Assembly (NCBI RefSeq): GCF_024029435.1
Contig: NZ_CP097118.1
Span: 806,001 to 870,000, forward strand
Direction of reading: 5' to 3'
Length of the DNA stretch: 64,000 nucleotides
DNA from: Fructilactobacillus hinvesii
GTDB lineage: Bacteria > Bacillota > Bacilli > Lactobacillales > Lactobacillaceae
Made by a program: the position numbers and the translations under genes
The notes under the pieces: generated by a model
What the model saw: only the letters and a program-made list of their open reading frames with translations
The model's database searches: none
Told to the model about the DNA's origin: nothing
Shown: positions 26,440-36,592 of the stretch, piece by piece
How positions within the stretch are numbered: the stretch's first letter is position 1
Layout: each line of letters begins with the position of its first letter

Positions 26440-27135
26440 ATGCTTGAGATTATTACCTCATCGCTTCCGAGTTTACTCAGCGCGATGTTGAAATTTACGA
26501 TCCCGTTGTCATTGATTTCCTTTGTCTTCGGGATGGTAATTGCTTTTGTAGTTGCTTTAATTCGTACCTTGAATCCGAATTTAGGGCGGTTTGGAAAACC
26601 ATTCTGGTTAGTATTAAAGGCAATTATCAGTTTTTACGTGTGGGCCTTTCGTTCGACTCCTCTGCTAGTACAATTATTTATTATTTTCTTTGGATTACCT
26701 TCAGTGGGAATTAAGTTAGCCCCGTTTATTGCCGCCTTAATTGGGTTTTCGCTTAATATGGGAGCTTACGGTTCCGAAACGATTCGCGCGGCCTTGCTTT
26801 CCGTGAGTGAGGATCAATGGGAAGCAGCTTACACCTTGGGCTTTTCTACTCCCCAAACTCTGTGGCATTTTATCATTCCCCAAGCCTTAAGAACAGCGTT
26901 ACCACCATTGTCAAACGAGTTCATTGGCCTGGTTAAGGATACTTCCTTGGCTAGTACGATTACGATCGCTGAAATGTTTCAGGTGAGTCAACAGATTGCT
27001 GCGCAAAACTTTGAGCCGCTTTTGATGTATATCGAGGTTGCTGCTTTGTATGCGGTGCTTTGTTCGATTTTAAATGTCCTGCAACACTACTTAGAAAAGC
27101 GGTCGTCACAGTATTTGAAGGGGGATTCCGACTAA
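26440..27135 (+). CDS. Amino acid ABC transporter permease
   Basis: 231 aa of the HisMQ family. About five membrane segments, the family region FYVWAFRSTPLLVQLFIIFFGLP, and the EAA loop EAAYTLGFSTPQTLWHFIIPQALR that docks the ATPase. It lies 13 bases after the binding protein, and its stop overlaps the ATPase start by one base (TAATG), which suggests coupled translation. Confidence 0.95.
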   Translation: MLEIITSSLPSLLSAMLKFTIPLSLISFVFGMVIAFVVALIRTLNPNLGRFGKPFWLVLKAIISFYVWAFRSTPLLVQLFIIFFGLPSVGIKLAPFIAALIGFSLNMGAYGSETIRAALLSVSEDQWEAAYTLGFSTPQTLWHFIIPQALRTALPPLSNEFIGLVKDTSLASTITIAEMFQVSQQIAAQNFEPLLMYIEVAALYAVLCSILNVLQHYLEKRSSQYLKGDSD

Positions 27136-27872
27136 TGCTAAAGATTGAAAACGTGCAAAAAAGCTTTGGAAAGAAACACGTTCTGCAGGGGATTAGTACG
27201 ACGTTTCCCGAACACAAAACAACGGTAATCGTGGGACCATCCGGATCAGGGAAGACCACCTTGCTTCGGTCGTTGGATTTGTTAGTCCAACCGGATCAAG
27301 GAACCTTAGAAATTGGGTCCCTTCGGGTTAACTTTGCTAATCCAATCGATAAAAAAATGAAGAACGAACTGCGGGATCAAACCAGCATGGTGTTTCAAAA
27401 CTGGAATCTTTTCCCTAATTTAACCATATTGCAAAACATCACGGTGGCGCCTATTTATGTACAAAAGGTAAATAAAAACGAAGCAGACCAACAAGCTCGA
27501 GCACTGCTTGATGAAGTGGGGTTAGCTGATTATGCGGATGTCTATCCTCATGAACTGTCTGGTGGTCAGCAACAGCGAATTTCAATTTGCCGGGCCCTGG
27601 CAGTAAAACCACAGTATATTCTGCTGGATGAGCCAACGAGTGCCTTAGATCCAGAGATGGAAACTCAGGTTCTAAAGATGTTAGAGAAACTGTCGTCTGA
27701 TGGTCAATCGATGATCATGGTGACTCATAATATGCAGTTTGCTAAAGAAGCTGCCGATAAGATTCTCTTCTTAGAGGACGGTCAGTTACAGTTTGACGGA
27801 TCCTGTGCCGATTTCTTTGCTAATCCGTCTGCACGTGTGACTGATTTCTTGCAGGGGATTTCTTTAAAATAA
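27135..27872 (+). CDS. Amino acid ABC transporter ATP-binding protein
   Basis: 245 aa. Walker A GPSGSGKTTLLRSL, Q-loop MVFQNWNLFPNLT, signature LSGGQQQRISICRALA, Walker B ILLDEPTSALDPE, H-loop VTHNM. This is the GlnQ/HisP subtype. The ATG overlaps the permease stop. An upstream extension of the frame lies inside the permease gene and is not used. Confidence 0.97.
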   Translation: MLKIENVQKSFGKKHVLQGISTTFPEHKTTVIVGPSGSGKTTLLRSLDLLVQPDQGTLEIGSLRVNFANPIDKKMKNELRDQTSMVFQNWNLFPNLTILQNITVAPIYVQKVNKNEADQQARALLDEVGLADYADVYPHELSGGQQQRISICRALAVKPQYILLDEPTSALDPEMETQVLKMLEKLSSDGQSMIMVTHNMQFAKEAADKILFLEDGQLQFDGSCADFFANPSARVTDFLQGISLK

Positions 27873-27888
27873 ATTATTGGGAATAGAC

Positions 27889-27921
27889 AAAAACAGCACT
27901 TGCAACCAAGTGCTGTTTTTT
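27889..27921. terminator. Bidirectional terminator
   Basis: AAAAACAGCACTTG pairs with CAAGTGCTGTTTTT, loop CAAC. Shared by the ABC operon and the convergent membrane-protein gene. Confidence 0.92.
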
Positions 27922-28615
27922 AGTGGTAAAAAGCGAGAAGGGCAACCAGGACAAAGGTGAGAAAACACCAACGAAAGCGTTCCTGTCGCATAAAAATTTG
28001 GCTTCCCAGGGAAAGTAGGACGATTGCAATTAATAAAATGTCCTTTTCCAGTGGAAAATTCGCTAAAATTAATCCGGCAAATAAGATAATGAAAATTAGG
28101 GTGAAGATGGTGGCGAGCTCGGGGGTAAAGCGTAATGTATAAAAAAGCACGTAAAGGGTAAATAAAATCCCAATGTTTAAAAGGGTGCTTCGCTCTAAAT
28201 ACTGACTGGTTAAGAAATTCAGAGTAGCCACGGGAATAACGGCATTGGCTAGGGAAAAACAGATTAAACCATAAAAGTGGATAAGGCCTAGTCGCGGGAC
28301 CCGTAAGCAAACGTTGACAATTCCATAAAAGAGCGTGGCCGCACTAATGATAAGCGGCAACTGGTCCAGGAATGCTAATCCGACTGGTAGCGCGTTGAAT
28401 AAGATGGTCAAGCGCACGTCTTCTCGCGTAAGCAAAACCAGGGTTCCCAGAGCCCAACTAACTTCAATTGCGATAAAGATGAGGCCCGTTTTGGTTCCAA
28501 ATCTTAAGCGGGGAGAATTTGCCGCTAGGTTCCAGATCAAAAGCGTAGCGATCAGGTAGCCGATTCCCGTACTAATTTTAAGGGTGGAACGCACCACCGT
28601 GTTTGATTTCTTCAT
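27920..28615 (-). CDS. Hypothetical integral membrane protein, 231 aa
   Basis: Seven or eight predicted hydrophobic helices with short loops and few charged residues; the start MKKSNTVVRSTLK is basic and cytosolic. SD GAGG lies 8 bases before the ATG. I see no catalytic or transport motif and do not recognise the family. It stands alone, convergent with the amino acid transporter and divergent from metK; that position gives no clear hint of function. Confidence 0.82.
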   Translation of the reverse strand: MKKSNTVVRSTLKISTGIGYLIATLLIWNLAANSPRLRFGTKTGLIFIAIEVSWALGTLVLLTREDVRLTILFNALPVGLAFLDQLPLIISAATLFYGIVNVCLRVPRLGLIHFYGLICFSLANAVIPVATLNFLTSQYLERSTLLNIGILFTLYVLFYTLRFTPELATIFTLIFIILFAGLILANFPLEKDILLIAIVLLSLGSQIFMRQERFRWCFLTFVLVALLAFYH

Positions 28616-28712
28616 GATAATAACCTCGTTAATTTCAGCATAGTGGACTTTTTTCGTTGGTTCAACTACTTATTTTAGAATACTTGTGATAGGATAAGAT
28701 AGTTATAAGTAT

Positions 28713-28770
28713 GTTCCCGATAGGATTCACGAATAGTGAAGATGCCTTGTAACCAAAAATATTAGGGGGA
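28713..28770 (+). promoter_or_regulatory. SMK box (SAM-III) riboswitch
   Basis: Conserved blocks of the Lactobacillales metK leader are all present: GTTCCCGATAGGATTCAC, then GATGCCTTGTAACC, then AGGGGGA. The last block is the Shine-Dalgarno of metK and can pair with the early UUCCC, so SAM binding would hide the ribosome site. A small variable hairpin, TTCAC/GTGAA, sits between the blocks. Control is translational. Confidence 0.95.
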
Positions 28771-28777
28771 AGTAAAC

Positions 28778-29971
28778 ATGAAGGAAAAACATTTATTCAC
28801 GTCTGAATCGGTGTCTGAAGGACATCCGGATAAAATTGCTGATCACATTAGTGATGCGATTCTTGATGCCATCTTACGGCAAGATCCACAGGCCCGGGTC
28901 GCCTGCGAAACATCGGTAACTACCGGATTAGTGCTAGTTTTTGGAGAAGTTTCCACGACTGCCGATGTTAATATTCGTGAGATTGTACGTGAAACGATTC
29001 GCAAAGCCGGTTATGACAATCCTGCTTATGGTTTTGATGGTGATAACGTCGCGGTTTTAGTTTCAATCGACGAACAGTCACCAGATATCGCGCAGGGCGT
29101 TGATGAATCAGAAGAAACTAGAGCCGGTAATGGAGATCCGTTGGATCAAATTGGAGCTGGAGATCAGGGAATTATGTTCGGGTATGCTACCGATGAAACG
29201 CCTGAACTAATGCCGCTACCAATTTCATTGGCTCACAAACTGATGCGCAAAACGGCTGCCGTACGAAAGAGTGGTGAAATTACTTACTTACGTCCGGATG
29301 CAAAGGCGGAAGTAACGGTTGAATTTGATGAAAATGATCAACCTCTCCGAGTGGATACGGTGGTTTTAAGTACGCAACATGATCCAGATGTAACCCAAGC
29401 CCAAATTAAACGGGACGTGGTTGCTAAAATTGTGCAACAGGTCATTCCGGCTCAGTACTTAGATGAGGACACGAAGTATTTGATTAACCCCACCGGTAAA
29501 TTCGTGATTGGAGGACCCAACGGAGACGCCGGGTTGACCGGTCGGAAGATTATCGTTGATACTTACGGGGGTTCAGCACACCATGGGGGAGGCGCCTTTT
29601 CTGGTAAGGATGCCACTAAGGTGGATCGATCTGCCAGTTATGCAGCCCGCTACATTGCCAAAAACATGGTGGCCGCTGGGTTAGCGCACCGGGTGGAAAT
29701 TCAGTTGGCCTATGCTATTGGAGTGGCCGAACCAGTTTCCATTCAAGTGGAAACGTTTGGGACCTCCGCTTATTCCGAAGAAGAGTTAATTACTGCCATT
29801 CGGAAGACGTTTGATTTACGGCCCGCCGGCATCATTCAAATGTTAGATTTGCAACGACCTATTTACGAACAAACTGCTACCTACGGCCATTTTGGTCGCG
29901 ATGATATTGATTTACCGTGGGAACACACGGATCGGGTGGATCAACTCCGAGCTGCCCTTCAATCTAAATAA
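28778..29971 (+). CDS. metK: S-adenosylmethionine synthase
   Basis: Makes SAM from methionine and ATP. Motifs: [20 protein letters not shown], the ATP-binding [16 protein letters not shown], and the P-loop-like [17 protein letters not shown]. Length 397 aa is normal. Its SD is part of the SMK riboswitch, so the enzyme is repressed by its product. Single-gene unit with terminator. Confidence 0.99.
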   Translation: MKEKHLFTSESVSEGHPDKIADHISDAILDAILRQDPQARVACETSVTTGLVLVFGEVSTTADVNIREIVRETIRKAGYDNPAYGFDGDNVAVLVSIDEQSPDIAQGVDESEETRAGNGDPLDQIGAGDQGIMFGYATDETPELMPLPISLAHKLMRKTAAVRKSGEITYLRPDAKAEVTVEFDENDQPLRVDTVVLSTQHDPDVTQAQIKRDVVAKIVQQVIPAQYLDEDTKYLINPTGKFVIGGPNGDAGLTGRKIIVDTYGGSAHHGGGAFSGKDATKVDRSASYAARYIAKNMVAAGLAHRVEIQLAYAIGVAEPVSIQVETFGTSAYSEEELITAIRKTFDLRPAGIIQMLDLQRPIYEQTATYGHFGRDDIDLPWEHTDRVDQLRAALQSK

Positions 29972-29978
29972 GCAAAGC

Positions 29979-30009
29979 AAAAAAGTCGATCCGGAAGGGT
30001 CGTTTTTTT
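29979..30009 (+). terminator. metK terminator
   Basis: CGATCC-GGAA-GGGTCG stem with a tetraloop, A-run before it and TTTTTTT after. Confidence 0.85.
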
Positions 30010-30034
30010 AGTCTGAAAGGAGCCTTGCAAAACG

Positions 30035-31495
30035 ATGCATGCACGAACTACCAACGTTAAAATTGTGACGATCGCACTTTTTATTGCCACCTTCATGAGT
30101 GCCGTTGAAGGGACAATTGTATCAACGGCAATGCCGACCATCGTTGGTGATCTTCACGGAGTATCTCTAATGAACTGGGTTTTCTCCATCTTTTTGTTAA
30201 CGAATGCAATTGCCACCCCGATTTATGGGAAACTGGCGGATCAACTGGGGCGCAAGCGGGTCTTTATTTTTGGACTGACCGTTTTTATTCTGGGGTCCCT
30301 TTTTTCCGGTCTCTCTGGACGAATGGAAACCTTGATTTTGTGGCGGGCGCTACAGGGAATTGGAGCTGGAGTAATTATGCCTGTTTCCTATACGATTGTG
30401 GCTGATATGTATTCCTTTGAAAAACGGGCGGACGTAGTTGGATTACTGGGTTCGGCCTGGGGAATTGCCTCGATCGTCGCTCCTTTACTAGGTGGTTTTA
30501 TTGTCGATCAACTTTCCTGGCACTGGATCTTTTTTGTTAACGTTCCAATTGGATTACTGACGATTGGCTTAATTGCGTGGTTTCTCGTAGAACCACATTC
30601 AAACCGTTCGAGCCACATTGATTATGGTGGGGTTTGCTTAATTGCAGTGGTCCTGTTAGCAATTATGTATCTTTTTCAGTTACTGGGGGAACGACCGTTT
30701 CATTTCGGATTAATCGGCCTCTGTGTGGTTGTGGCGATGCTCGGAATGTGGTTCTTTATCCGTCAGGAGCGCCGGGCCGTAGACCCAATTATTCCCCTTA
30801 GTATGTTTAAAAACCGAACCTTTGTGACCCAGAATTTAATTGCCGCCCTCATTAGTGGGTTTATCTTTGCCTATGAAGTCTATTTACCAGACTGGACCCA
30901 GGGCTTGTTGGGCTTACCAGCCACCATGGCTGGATTTGCAATTACACCAAGTTCAATTATGTGGATTATCGGTTCCTTTTGGACTGGAAAATTACTGGGA
31001 AAGCTTCGGCCCCAGCTAATTACCTATTTAAGTTTGTTTTTTATTGGCTGTGGGAGTTTGGCTTCGATTTTAGCGCCAAGAACAACTCCCTTTTGGGCGT
31101 TCTTTGTGATCTCAGGAGTCATGGGAATTGGTTTTGGATTATGTATTACCAACGCCTCGGTCACGGTGCAAAATGAGGTAGCCAAGGATCAAATTGGGGT
31201 TGCTTCCTCGTTTAACACTTTGAGCCGGACGTTAGGACAAACGTTGATGATTTCTGTGTTTGGAATTGTGATGAACACGACGATGTTGCAAGGAGTCAAA
31301 CAACACCCGCAGACGAACCTGAAACTGATGAACGAATTGATTAACCCGCAAACGGCGCAAGCTTTACCAGCTCAATTGCTGCCTCAGTTAAAGGAAATTC
31401 TCTATGGAGCGTTGCACAACGTCTTTTTAGTAGCGGGGTTGTTGGTAATTGCTACGCTCGTCGTGAATTGGTTTGACAAAAAAAGCGCGAGTTAA
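30035..31495 (+). CDS. MFS drug:H+ antiporter, DHA2 (14-helix) type
   Basis: 486 aa, about 14 membrane helices. Motif A is GKLADQLGRKRVFIFG; the N-terminal motif D1-like stretch and motif C-like ALQGIGAGVIMP and GSAWGIASIVAPLLGGFIVD are typical of EmrB/QacA exporters. The SD is AAAGGAGCC. It overlaps the convergent mnmM by four bases with no terminator between. Substrate unknown; it may export drugs, bile or metabolites. Confidence 0.92.
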   Translation: MHARTTNVKIVTIALFIATFMSAVEGTIVSTAMPTIVGDLHGVSLMNWVFSIFLLTNAIATPIYGKLADQLGRKRVFIFGLTVFILGSLFSGLSGRMETLILWRALQGIGAGVIMPVSYTIVADMYSFEKRADVVGLLGSAWGIASIVAPLLGGFIVDQLSWHWIFFVNVPIGLLTIGLIAWFLVEPHSNRSSHIDYGGVCLIAVVLLAIMYLFQLLGERPFHFGLIGLCVVVAMLGMWFFIRQERRAVDPIIPLSMFKNRTFVTQNLIAALISGFIFAYEVYLPDWTQGLLGLPATMAGFAITPSSIMWIIGSFWTGKLLGKLRPQLITYLSLFFIGCGSLASILAPRTTPFWAFFVISGVMGIGFGLCITNASVTVQNEVAKDQIGVASSFNTLSRTLGQTLMISVFGIVMNTTMLQGVKQHPQTNLKLMNELINPQTAQALPAQLLPQLKEILYGALHNVFLVAGLLVIATLVVNWFDKKSAS

Positions 31496-32049
31496 CGTTT
31501 TTGAATCGCCAATAAGAAGGGTGGTTGGTGGACCTGATTAATAAATTGGTACTGAAGCACGTTGAAAGATTGCTGTGGTAGTTGTTGCGCCCATTCTAAG
31601 ACTTGCTCTTTTTCACTGACCCCTCCAGGGTGGCCATAGTAACAGACCACGATAATCGCGCCCGTCGGTTGAAGCAACTCAGCGCATTTTTGCAATGCGG
31701 TAATGGTGGTTACAGGTTGAGTGATAATCTGGTGGTCTCCGGTGGGAAGGTAGCCTAGGTTAAAGATGGCACTCTTAATCGGAGTGGTCACCACTTGGTC
31801 TAAGTGTTCGTGGCCCAGTTGGACAACAGTGGCATTGTGATAGCCAGCTTCCTGTAACCGGTTCTTAGTGGCACTGACAGCCGGAGCTTGAATATCAAAA
31901 CTGTACACATGACCACGAGGACCCACCAGTTGGGCTAACTTCAGGCTGTCATGACCCATCCCAGCAGTAGCGTCAACGACTACGTCACCAGGTTGCACGA
32001 TTTGTTCCAATAGGGTGTGACTAAAGTTTAATGCTGATTGTAATTTCAT
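31492..32049 (-). CDS. mnmM: tRNA (mnm5s2U34) methyltransferase-like protein MnmM (YtqB)
   Basis: 185 aa Rossmann SAM methyltransferase of the YtqB family, which in Bacillus adds the methyl group that completes mnm5U34 in tRNA. Seen: VVDATAGMGHDSLKLAQLVG (SAM site), FNLGYLPTGDHQ in the catalytic region, and VVCYYGHPGGVSEKE, all typical. The ATG at 32049 has SD GTGAGG; the frame opens slightly upstream without a better SD. Single-gene unit. Confidence 0.9.
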   Translation of the reverse strand: MKLQSALNFSHTLLEQIVQPGDVVVDATAGMGHDSLKLAQLVGPRGHVYSFDIQAPAVSATKNRLQEAGYHNATVVQLGHEHLDQVVTTPIKSAIFNLGYLPTGDHQIITQPVTTITALQKCAELLQPTGAIIVVCYYGHPGGVSEKEQVLEWAQQLPQQSFNVLQYQFINQVHQPPFLLAIQKR

Positions 32050-32089
32050 GGGAAACCTCACTTTCTGCTTCATTATAGCAAGAAAAAGC

Positions 32090-32118
32090 TTGTATTTTCG
32101 GAGTAATTTTGCTATTGT
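32090..32118 (+). promoter_or_regulatory. leuS T-box promoter
   Basis: TTGTAT (32090-32095), 17-base spacer, TATTGT (32113-32118), about 45 bases before the T-box stem I. Confidence 0.5.
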
Positions 32119-32159
32119 GAACAGTAATCAACAGATTAACCAATGAAACAGAGTAGTAG

Positions 32160-32360
32160 AAAAAGCAAGATACCAGCGACTAAGCGGTTGGTGCGAGCTT
32201 AGACCTTAATTTTTCGAACTTGCTGTGGAGGTTTTGTTAATCAATCGATTAACCGTTTTCCGCGTTATGGACTTGAGGGTTCTCCAGTAAAATGGGGAGA
32301 AATTAGGTGGTACCGCGGCAACTCGTCCTATAGAATTAGTTTTCTATAGGCTTTTTTTAT
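32160..32360 (+). promoter_or_regulatory. T-box leader, leucine type
   Basis: Stem I base AGCAAG (32164-32169) pairs with CTTGCT (32219-32224). The specifier loop after the CTAAGC/GCTTAG stem holds CTT (32205-32207), a Leu codon. The T-box sequence AGGTGGTACCGCG lies near 32305 and the terminator CCTATAGAA/TTCTATAGG with TTTTTTT at 32328-32358. Uncharged tRNA-Leu should pair with the T-box and let transcription into leuS proceed. Confidence 0.93.
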
Positions 32361-32393
32361 GGCAAAAATCGCAATGACAAAGGAGTGTTGGAC

Positions 32394-34817
32394 ATGGCTG
32401 TTTATGATCACAAACAGATTGAAACCAAATGGCAAAAGTATTGGGATGAACATCAGACGTTTAAAACGGGTGAAGATCCAAATAAAGAGAAATACTACGT
32501 TTTAGACATGTTCCCATATCCATCCGGACAGGGGTTGCACGTGGGACATCCAGAAGGATATACCGCTACTGACATTATGGCGCGCTTTAATCGGATGCAA
32601 GGTAAAAATGTATTGCATCCGATGGGGTGGGATGCGTTTGGACTGCCCGCCGAACAGTACGCGATGAAAACGGGGCATAATCCCGCTGAGTTTACGAATC
32701 AAAACATTCAAACCTTTAAACGGCAAATTAAATCCCTTGGATTTTCGTACGACTGGAATCGCGAAGTTAATACGACCGATCCCAAGTATTACAAGTGGAC
32801 GCAGTGGATTTTTGAACAACTCTACAAAAAGGGCCTAGCCTATGAAGATGAAATTGAAGTGAACTGGGCGCCAGATTTGATGGGTGGAACCGTGGTGGCC
32901 AATGAAGAAGTGGTTAACGGGAAAACCGAACGGGGTGGTTATCCTGTCTACCGTAAACCGATGAAACAGTGGGTTTTGCGGATTACGGCCTATGCGGAAC
33001 GGCTATTAGATGATTTGGATGATTTAGACTGGCCAGAAAGCATCAAACAAATGCAAAGAAACTGGATTGGAAAATCCGTGGGAGCCAGCATTAAATTTGC
33101 GGTCGATCAACATCCTGATGCTCAAATTGAGGTTTTCTCAACCCGGGCTGATACGCTCTTTGGAGCTACGTACCTGGTTCTTTCTCCCGAACATCCATTG
33201 GTAGAACAAATTACTACCGCAGAACAAGCGGATGCGGTGGCTGAATATCAAAAATACGTGGCCTCTAAGTCAGACTTGGAACGGACTGACCTGAACAAAG
33301 ATAAATCAGGAGTCTTTACGGGAGCCTACGCTAAGAATCCCGTTAACGGACAATTATTGCCGATCTGGATTGGAGATTACGTACTGCCGTCATACGGGAC
33401 GGGAGCAATCATGGCGGTACCAGCCCATGATCAACGAGACTATGAATTTGCAAAGAAGTTTGAACTTCCAATTATTCCCGTTATTAAGGGAGGCGACGTT
33501 GCCAAGGAAGCCTACACTGGCGATGGCGTCCACATTAATTCCGGATTCTTGGATGGAATGGGAAAAGACGAAGCCATTGCAGCCATCATTAGTTGGCTTG
33601 AAGACCATGATGCCGGGACTAAAAAGGTTAATTACAAGTTACGGGACTGGATTTTTTCCCGGCAACGGTACTGGGGAGAACCAATTCCCGTTATTCACTG
33701 GGACGATGGGAGTACGTCGTTGGTTCCAGAGGATGAACTACCGCTACGCTTGCCTAAAACTAATAACATTAAACCATCTGGAACCGGTGAAAGCCCCTTG
33801 GCTAATCTGAGTGACTGGATCAACGTTACTGATGAAAACGGTCGCCACGGACGCCGGGAAACGAACACGATGCCGCAATGGGCAGGAAGTTCATGGTACT
33901 ATTTACGCTACATTGATCCAGACAATGATAAAATGATTGCTGATCCAGATAAGTTGAAATATTGGTTGCCAGTGGACCTATACGTTGGTGGGGCCGAACA
34001 CGCGGTATTGCACCTGCTGTACGCGCGGTTCTGGCACAAAGTTTTGTATGATTTGGGAGTTGTCCCTACCAAAGAACCATTCCAACGCTTGGTGAACCAG
34101 GGAATGATTCTTGGAACTAATCACGAAAAGATGTCGAAATCCAAGGGCAACGTGGTCAATCCGGATGATATTGTTAATGAATATGGAGCAGATACTCTGC
34201 GACTTTACGAAATGTTCATGGGTCCACTGACGGAATCAAAACCGTGGAGTACCGAAGGAATTACGGGAGCCAACCGGTGGATCAAACGGGTTTGGCGGAT
34301 GTACCTTGGTGATGATGAAAACAATGCTGGCATGATTGTGGCCTCCAATGATGGAGCGCTCGCCAAGAGTTACAACCAAACCGTGAAAAAAGTGACGGAT
34401 GACATTGAAAAAATGCGGTTTAATACGGCTATTTCGCAGATGATGGTCTTTGTAAACGACGTGTACAAGCACCAACAACTACCTCAAGAATACGCTGAAG
34501 GTTTGATTAAGCTTCTGTCTCCAATTACACCGCATTTGGCAGAAGAAATTTGGCATCAACTAGGGCATGATGAATCAATTGCCTACGCAGCATGGCCAAC
34601 CTATGATGCAAGTCAGTTGCAGGACGAAGAGGTGCAAATTGCCGTTCAAATTAACGGAAAAGTGCGGTCTCGGCTTTCTGTTCCAACTGACGCTGATCGA
34701 GACGCCATCGAGAAAATGGCGCTAGAAAATGCTGATGTTCAAGCTAACCTAACCGGAAAAACGGTTCGTAAGGTGATTGTTGTACCGAAAAAGATTGTCA
34801 ATATTGTAGCCAATTAA
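32394..34817 (+). CDS. leuS: Leucyl-tRNA synthetase
   Basis: Class I synthetase, 807 aa. HIGH motif as HVGH ([21 protein letters not shown]), CP1 editing domain with [20 protein letters not shown] motif in [11 protein letters not shown], then the anticodon domain and C-terminal extension. The ATG at 32394 fits SD AAAGGAG; the frame opens 9 bases earlier. Controlled by the T-box upstream. Confidence 0.99.
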   Translation: MAVYDHKQIETKWQKYWDEHQTFKTGEDPNKEKYYVLDMFPYPSGQGLHVGHPEGYTATDIMARFNRMQGKNVLHPMGWDAFGLPAEQYAMKTGHNPAEFTNQNIQTFKRQIKSLGFSYDWNREVNTTDPKYYKWTQWIFEQLYKKGLAYEDEIEVNWAPDLMGGTVVANEEVVNGKTERGGYPVYRKPMKQWVLRITAYAERLLDDLDDLDWPESIKQMQRNWIGKSVGASIKFAVDQHPDAQIEVFSTRADTLFGATYLVLSPEHPLVEQITTAEQADAVAEYQKYVASKSDLERTDLNKDKSGVFTGAYAKNPVNGQLLPIWIGDYVLPSYGTGAIMAVPAHDQRDYEFAKKFELPIIPVIKGGDVAKEAYTGDGVHINSGFLDGMGKDEAIAAIISWLEDHDAGTKKVNYKLRDWIFSRQRYWGEPIPVIHWDDGSTSLVPEDELPLRLPKTNNIKPSGTGESPLANLSDWINVTDENGRHGRRETNTMPQWAGSSWYYLRYIDPDNDKMIADPDKLKYWLPVDLYVGGAEHAVLHLLYARFWHKVLYDLGVVPTKEPFQRLVNQGMILGTNHEKMSKSKGNVVNPDDIVNEYGADTLRLYEMFMGPLTESKPWSTEGITGANRWIKRVWRMYLGDDENNAGMIVASNDGALAKSYNQTVKKVTDDIEKMRFNTAISQMMVFVNDVYKHQQLPQEYAEGLIKLLSPITPHLAEEIWHQLGHDESIAYAAWPTYDASQLQDEEVQIAVQINGKVRSRLSVPTDADRDAIEKMALENADVQANLTGKTVRKVIVVPKKIVNIVAN

Positions 34818-34872
34818 TCTATTTTGTGCTAAATTGGTGCTTTGAGATTTGGTTTGAAAGTAGGTTATTTTA

Positions 34873-36555
34873 GTGGATAACGATGTTGAAAACAATCAAT
34901 TAGAAGAGCAACAACAATTTGCCGAGTCAGAAGCAGCCAAAGGACAAATGTTAAAGGGATCGGCCTGGATGACGATTGGAAGCATTTTGTCACGAATCCT
35001 CGGGGCATTGTACATTATTCCCTGGCGGTTGATTTTTGGGGCGGCCTTGTTTCCAATTGCAAACTCCCTCTACACCCAGGGTTACAATATCTATAGTTTC
35101 GTTTTAATTGTGGCGATTGCCGGAATTCCGTCTGCCATTGCCAAACAGGTGGCACATTACAATGCGTTAAATGAGTATGGAGTAGGAGTCGAGTTATATA
35201 AAAAAGGGGTAATTCTCTCCGTTTTAATGGGTGTGATTAGTGCTCTAATTCTATGGTTTGCTGCTCCGATTTTAACTAACGGGGATCCAAATGTGATTCC
35301 GGTCATCCATTCGTTAGCTGGGGCCGTTTTAATCATTCCAGCGATGAGTTTGACGCGAGGGTATTTTCAGGGATACGGTGATATGGCTCCGTCTGCCATT
35401 TCCCAATTTATCGAACAACTAGCCCGAGTGATTTACATGCTTGCATCTGCGTTTATCATTTTGCGAGTGGTGCACGGCAGCTGGGTCACGGCGGTATCAC
35501 AATCAACCTTTGCGGCCTGTGTCGGAGCCGTCTTTGGGTTTTTAATCCTAGGTTGGTATTACTGGCGTCGCCGTCACTATTACCGGTCGTTGGTGGCTAA
35601 TAGTGATCACCAATTACAGGTGCCGACAAAGCAGTTGTATCGAGAAATTATTAGTCAGGCGGTTCCCTTTGTTATTTTGGGAGCTGGAGTGACGATCTTT
35701 TCTTTGATTGATCAATTTACTTTCTTTGATATCATGCGATTAGCAACGAATTTTTCTGAACGAACCCTTCAGGTTGATTACGCCGTTTTTGCCGGCAATG
35801 CGAATAAGTTAACCATGATCGTAATTTCCTTGGCATCTTCGTTAGCCATTACGGTAGTTCCGCTTCTGTCGACGGCCTTTACCAAACGCAACATGCAAAT
35901 GATGCGGGATCAGTTGTCTAATACCATGATCCTATTTGAATTTGTAATGTTACCTGCTTCTTTGGGAATGGCGGCCGTTGCTGGTCCCTTAAACCGGACT
36001 TTTTATGGGACTGCTAACATGAACTTTGGAAGTAACGTGTTGACCTTTGCGGCTATCGCAGCGATTCCAATCGGGTTATTCGTGGTGACTTCGGCAGTTA
36101 TGCAGGGGGTTTCTCAGAACCGGCGGGCAGTGAAGTACTTTGTAATTGGAACGATTGCCAAGGTAATTACCCAGTTCCCATTGGTATACTGGTTTGGGGC
36201 CTTTGGAACCTTAATGTCGACCGTAGTTGGTTTTACGGTTGCAAACGGTCTAATCATTTACTCCTTAAACCGCGATTTTGGCTTTGAAGTTAAGCAGCTG
36301 TTAAATGATTCTGCGAGCTTACTGGGATATTCTTTAATTATGTATGCCATCACGTTAGTTGCCGTGTATGGGCTTAATTTCCTCGTCGGCTTAGTTGCGA
36401 ACCCATTTAGTTCTTTAATAAGTTTAGTCGTAACGGCCGTAGCCGCTCTCATTGGAGCCAGCGTGTACATGTACTGTACTTTAAAGAGTCGCTTGGCCGA
36501 TGAAGTTTTAGGAGCTCGAGTAGCTCGGTTACGAACCATTTTTCATATCAGTTAA
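34873..36555 (+). CDS. MATE-like polysaccharide/lipid II flippase (YtgP/SpoVB family)
   Basis: 560 aa, about 14 membrane helices, of the MOP superfamily. Family marks: KGSAWMTIGSILSRILGALYIIPW at the N-terminus, AIAGIPSAIAKQVAHYNA, and MSLTRGYFQGYGDMAPSAISQFIEQLARV. These proteins flip lipid-linked cell wall or polysaccharide precursors. GTG start with a weak SD (GTAGG). It follows leuS after 55 bases with no terminator seen, so it may be read through from leuS. Confidence 0.9.
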   Translation: MDNDVENNQLEEQQQFAESEAAKGQMLKGSAWMTIGSILSRILGALYIIPWRLIFGAALFPIANSLYTQGYNIYSFVLIVAIAGIPSAIAKQVAHYNALNEYGVGVELYKKGVILSVLMGVISALILWFAAPILTNGDPNVIPVIHSLAGAVLIIPAMSLTRGYFQGYGDMAPSAISQFIEQLARVIYMLASAFIILRVVHGSWVTAVSQSTFAACVGAVFGFLILGWYYWRRRHYYRSLVANSDHQLQVPTKQLYREIISQAVPFVILGAGVTIFSLIDQFTFFDIMRLATNFSERTLQVDYAVFAGNANKLTMIVISLASSLAITVVPLLSTAFTKRNMQMMRDQLSNTMILFEFVMLPASLGMAAVAGPLNRTFYGTANMNFGSNVLTFAAIAAIPIGLFVVTSAVMQGVSQNRRAVKYFVIGTIAKVITQFPLVYWFGAFGTLMSTVVGFTVANGLIIYSLNRDFGFEVKQLLNDSASLLGYSLIMYAITLVAVYGLNFLVGLVANPFSSLISLVVTAVAALIGASVYMYCTLKSRLADEVLGARVARLRTIFHIS

Positions 36556-36592
36556 AAATAAAAACCAACGTCTTGGCGTTGGTTTTTATTTT
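36554..36592. terminator. Bidirectional terminator
   Basis: AAAAACCAACG/CGTTGGTTTTT with loop TCTTGG and flanking A and T runs; it overlaps the stop of the minus-strand channel gene. Confidence 0.9.

Noticed and set aside
27864..28310. Second minus-strand frame overlapping the hypothetical membrane protein gene
   Set aside because: It lacks an SD, and the alternative frame at 27920-28615 has a good SD, a full set of membrane helices and a stop at the terminator.
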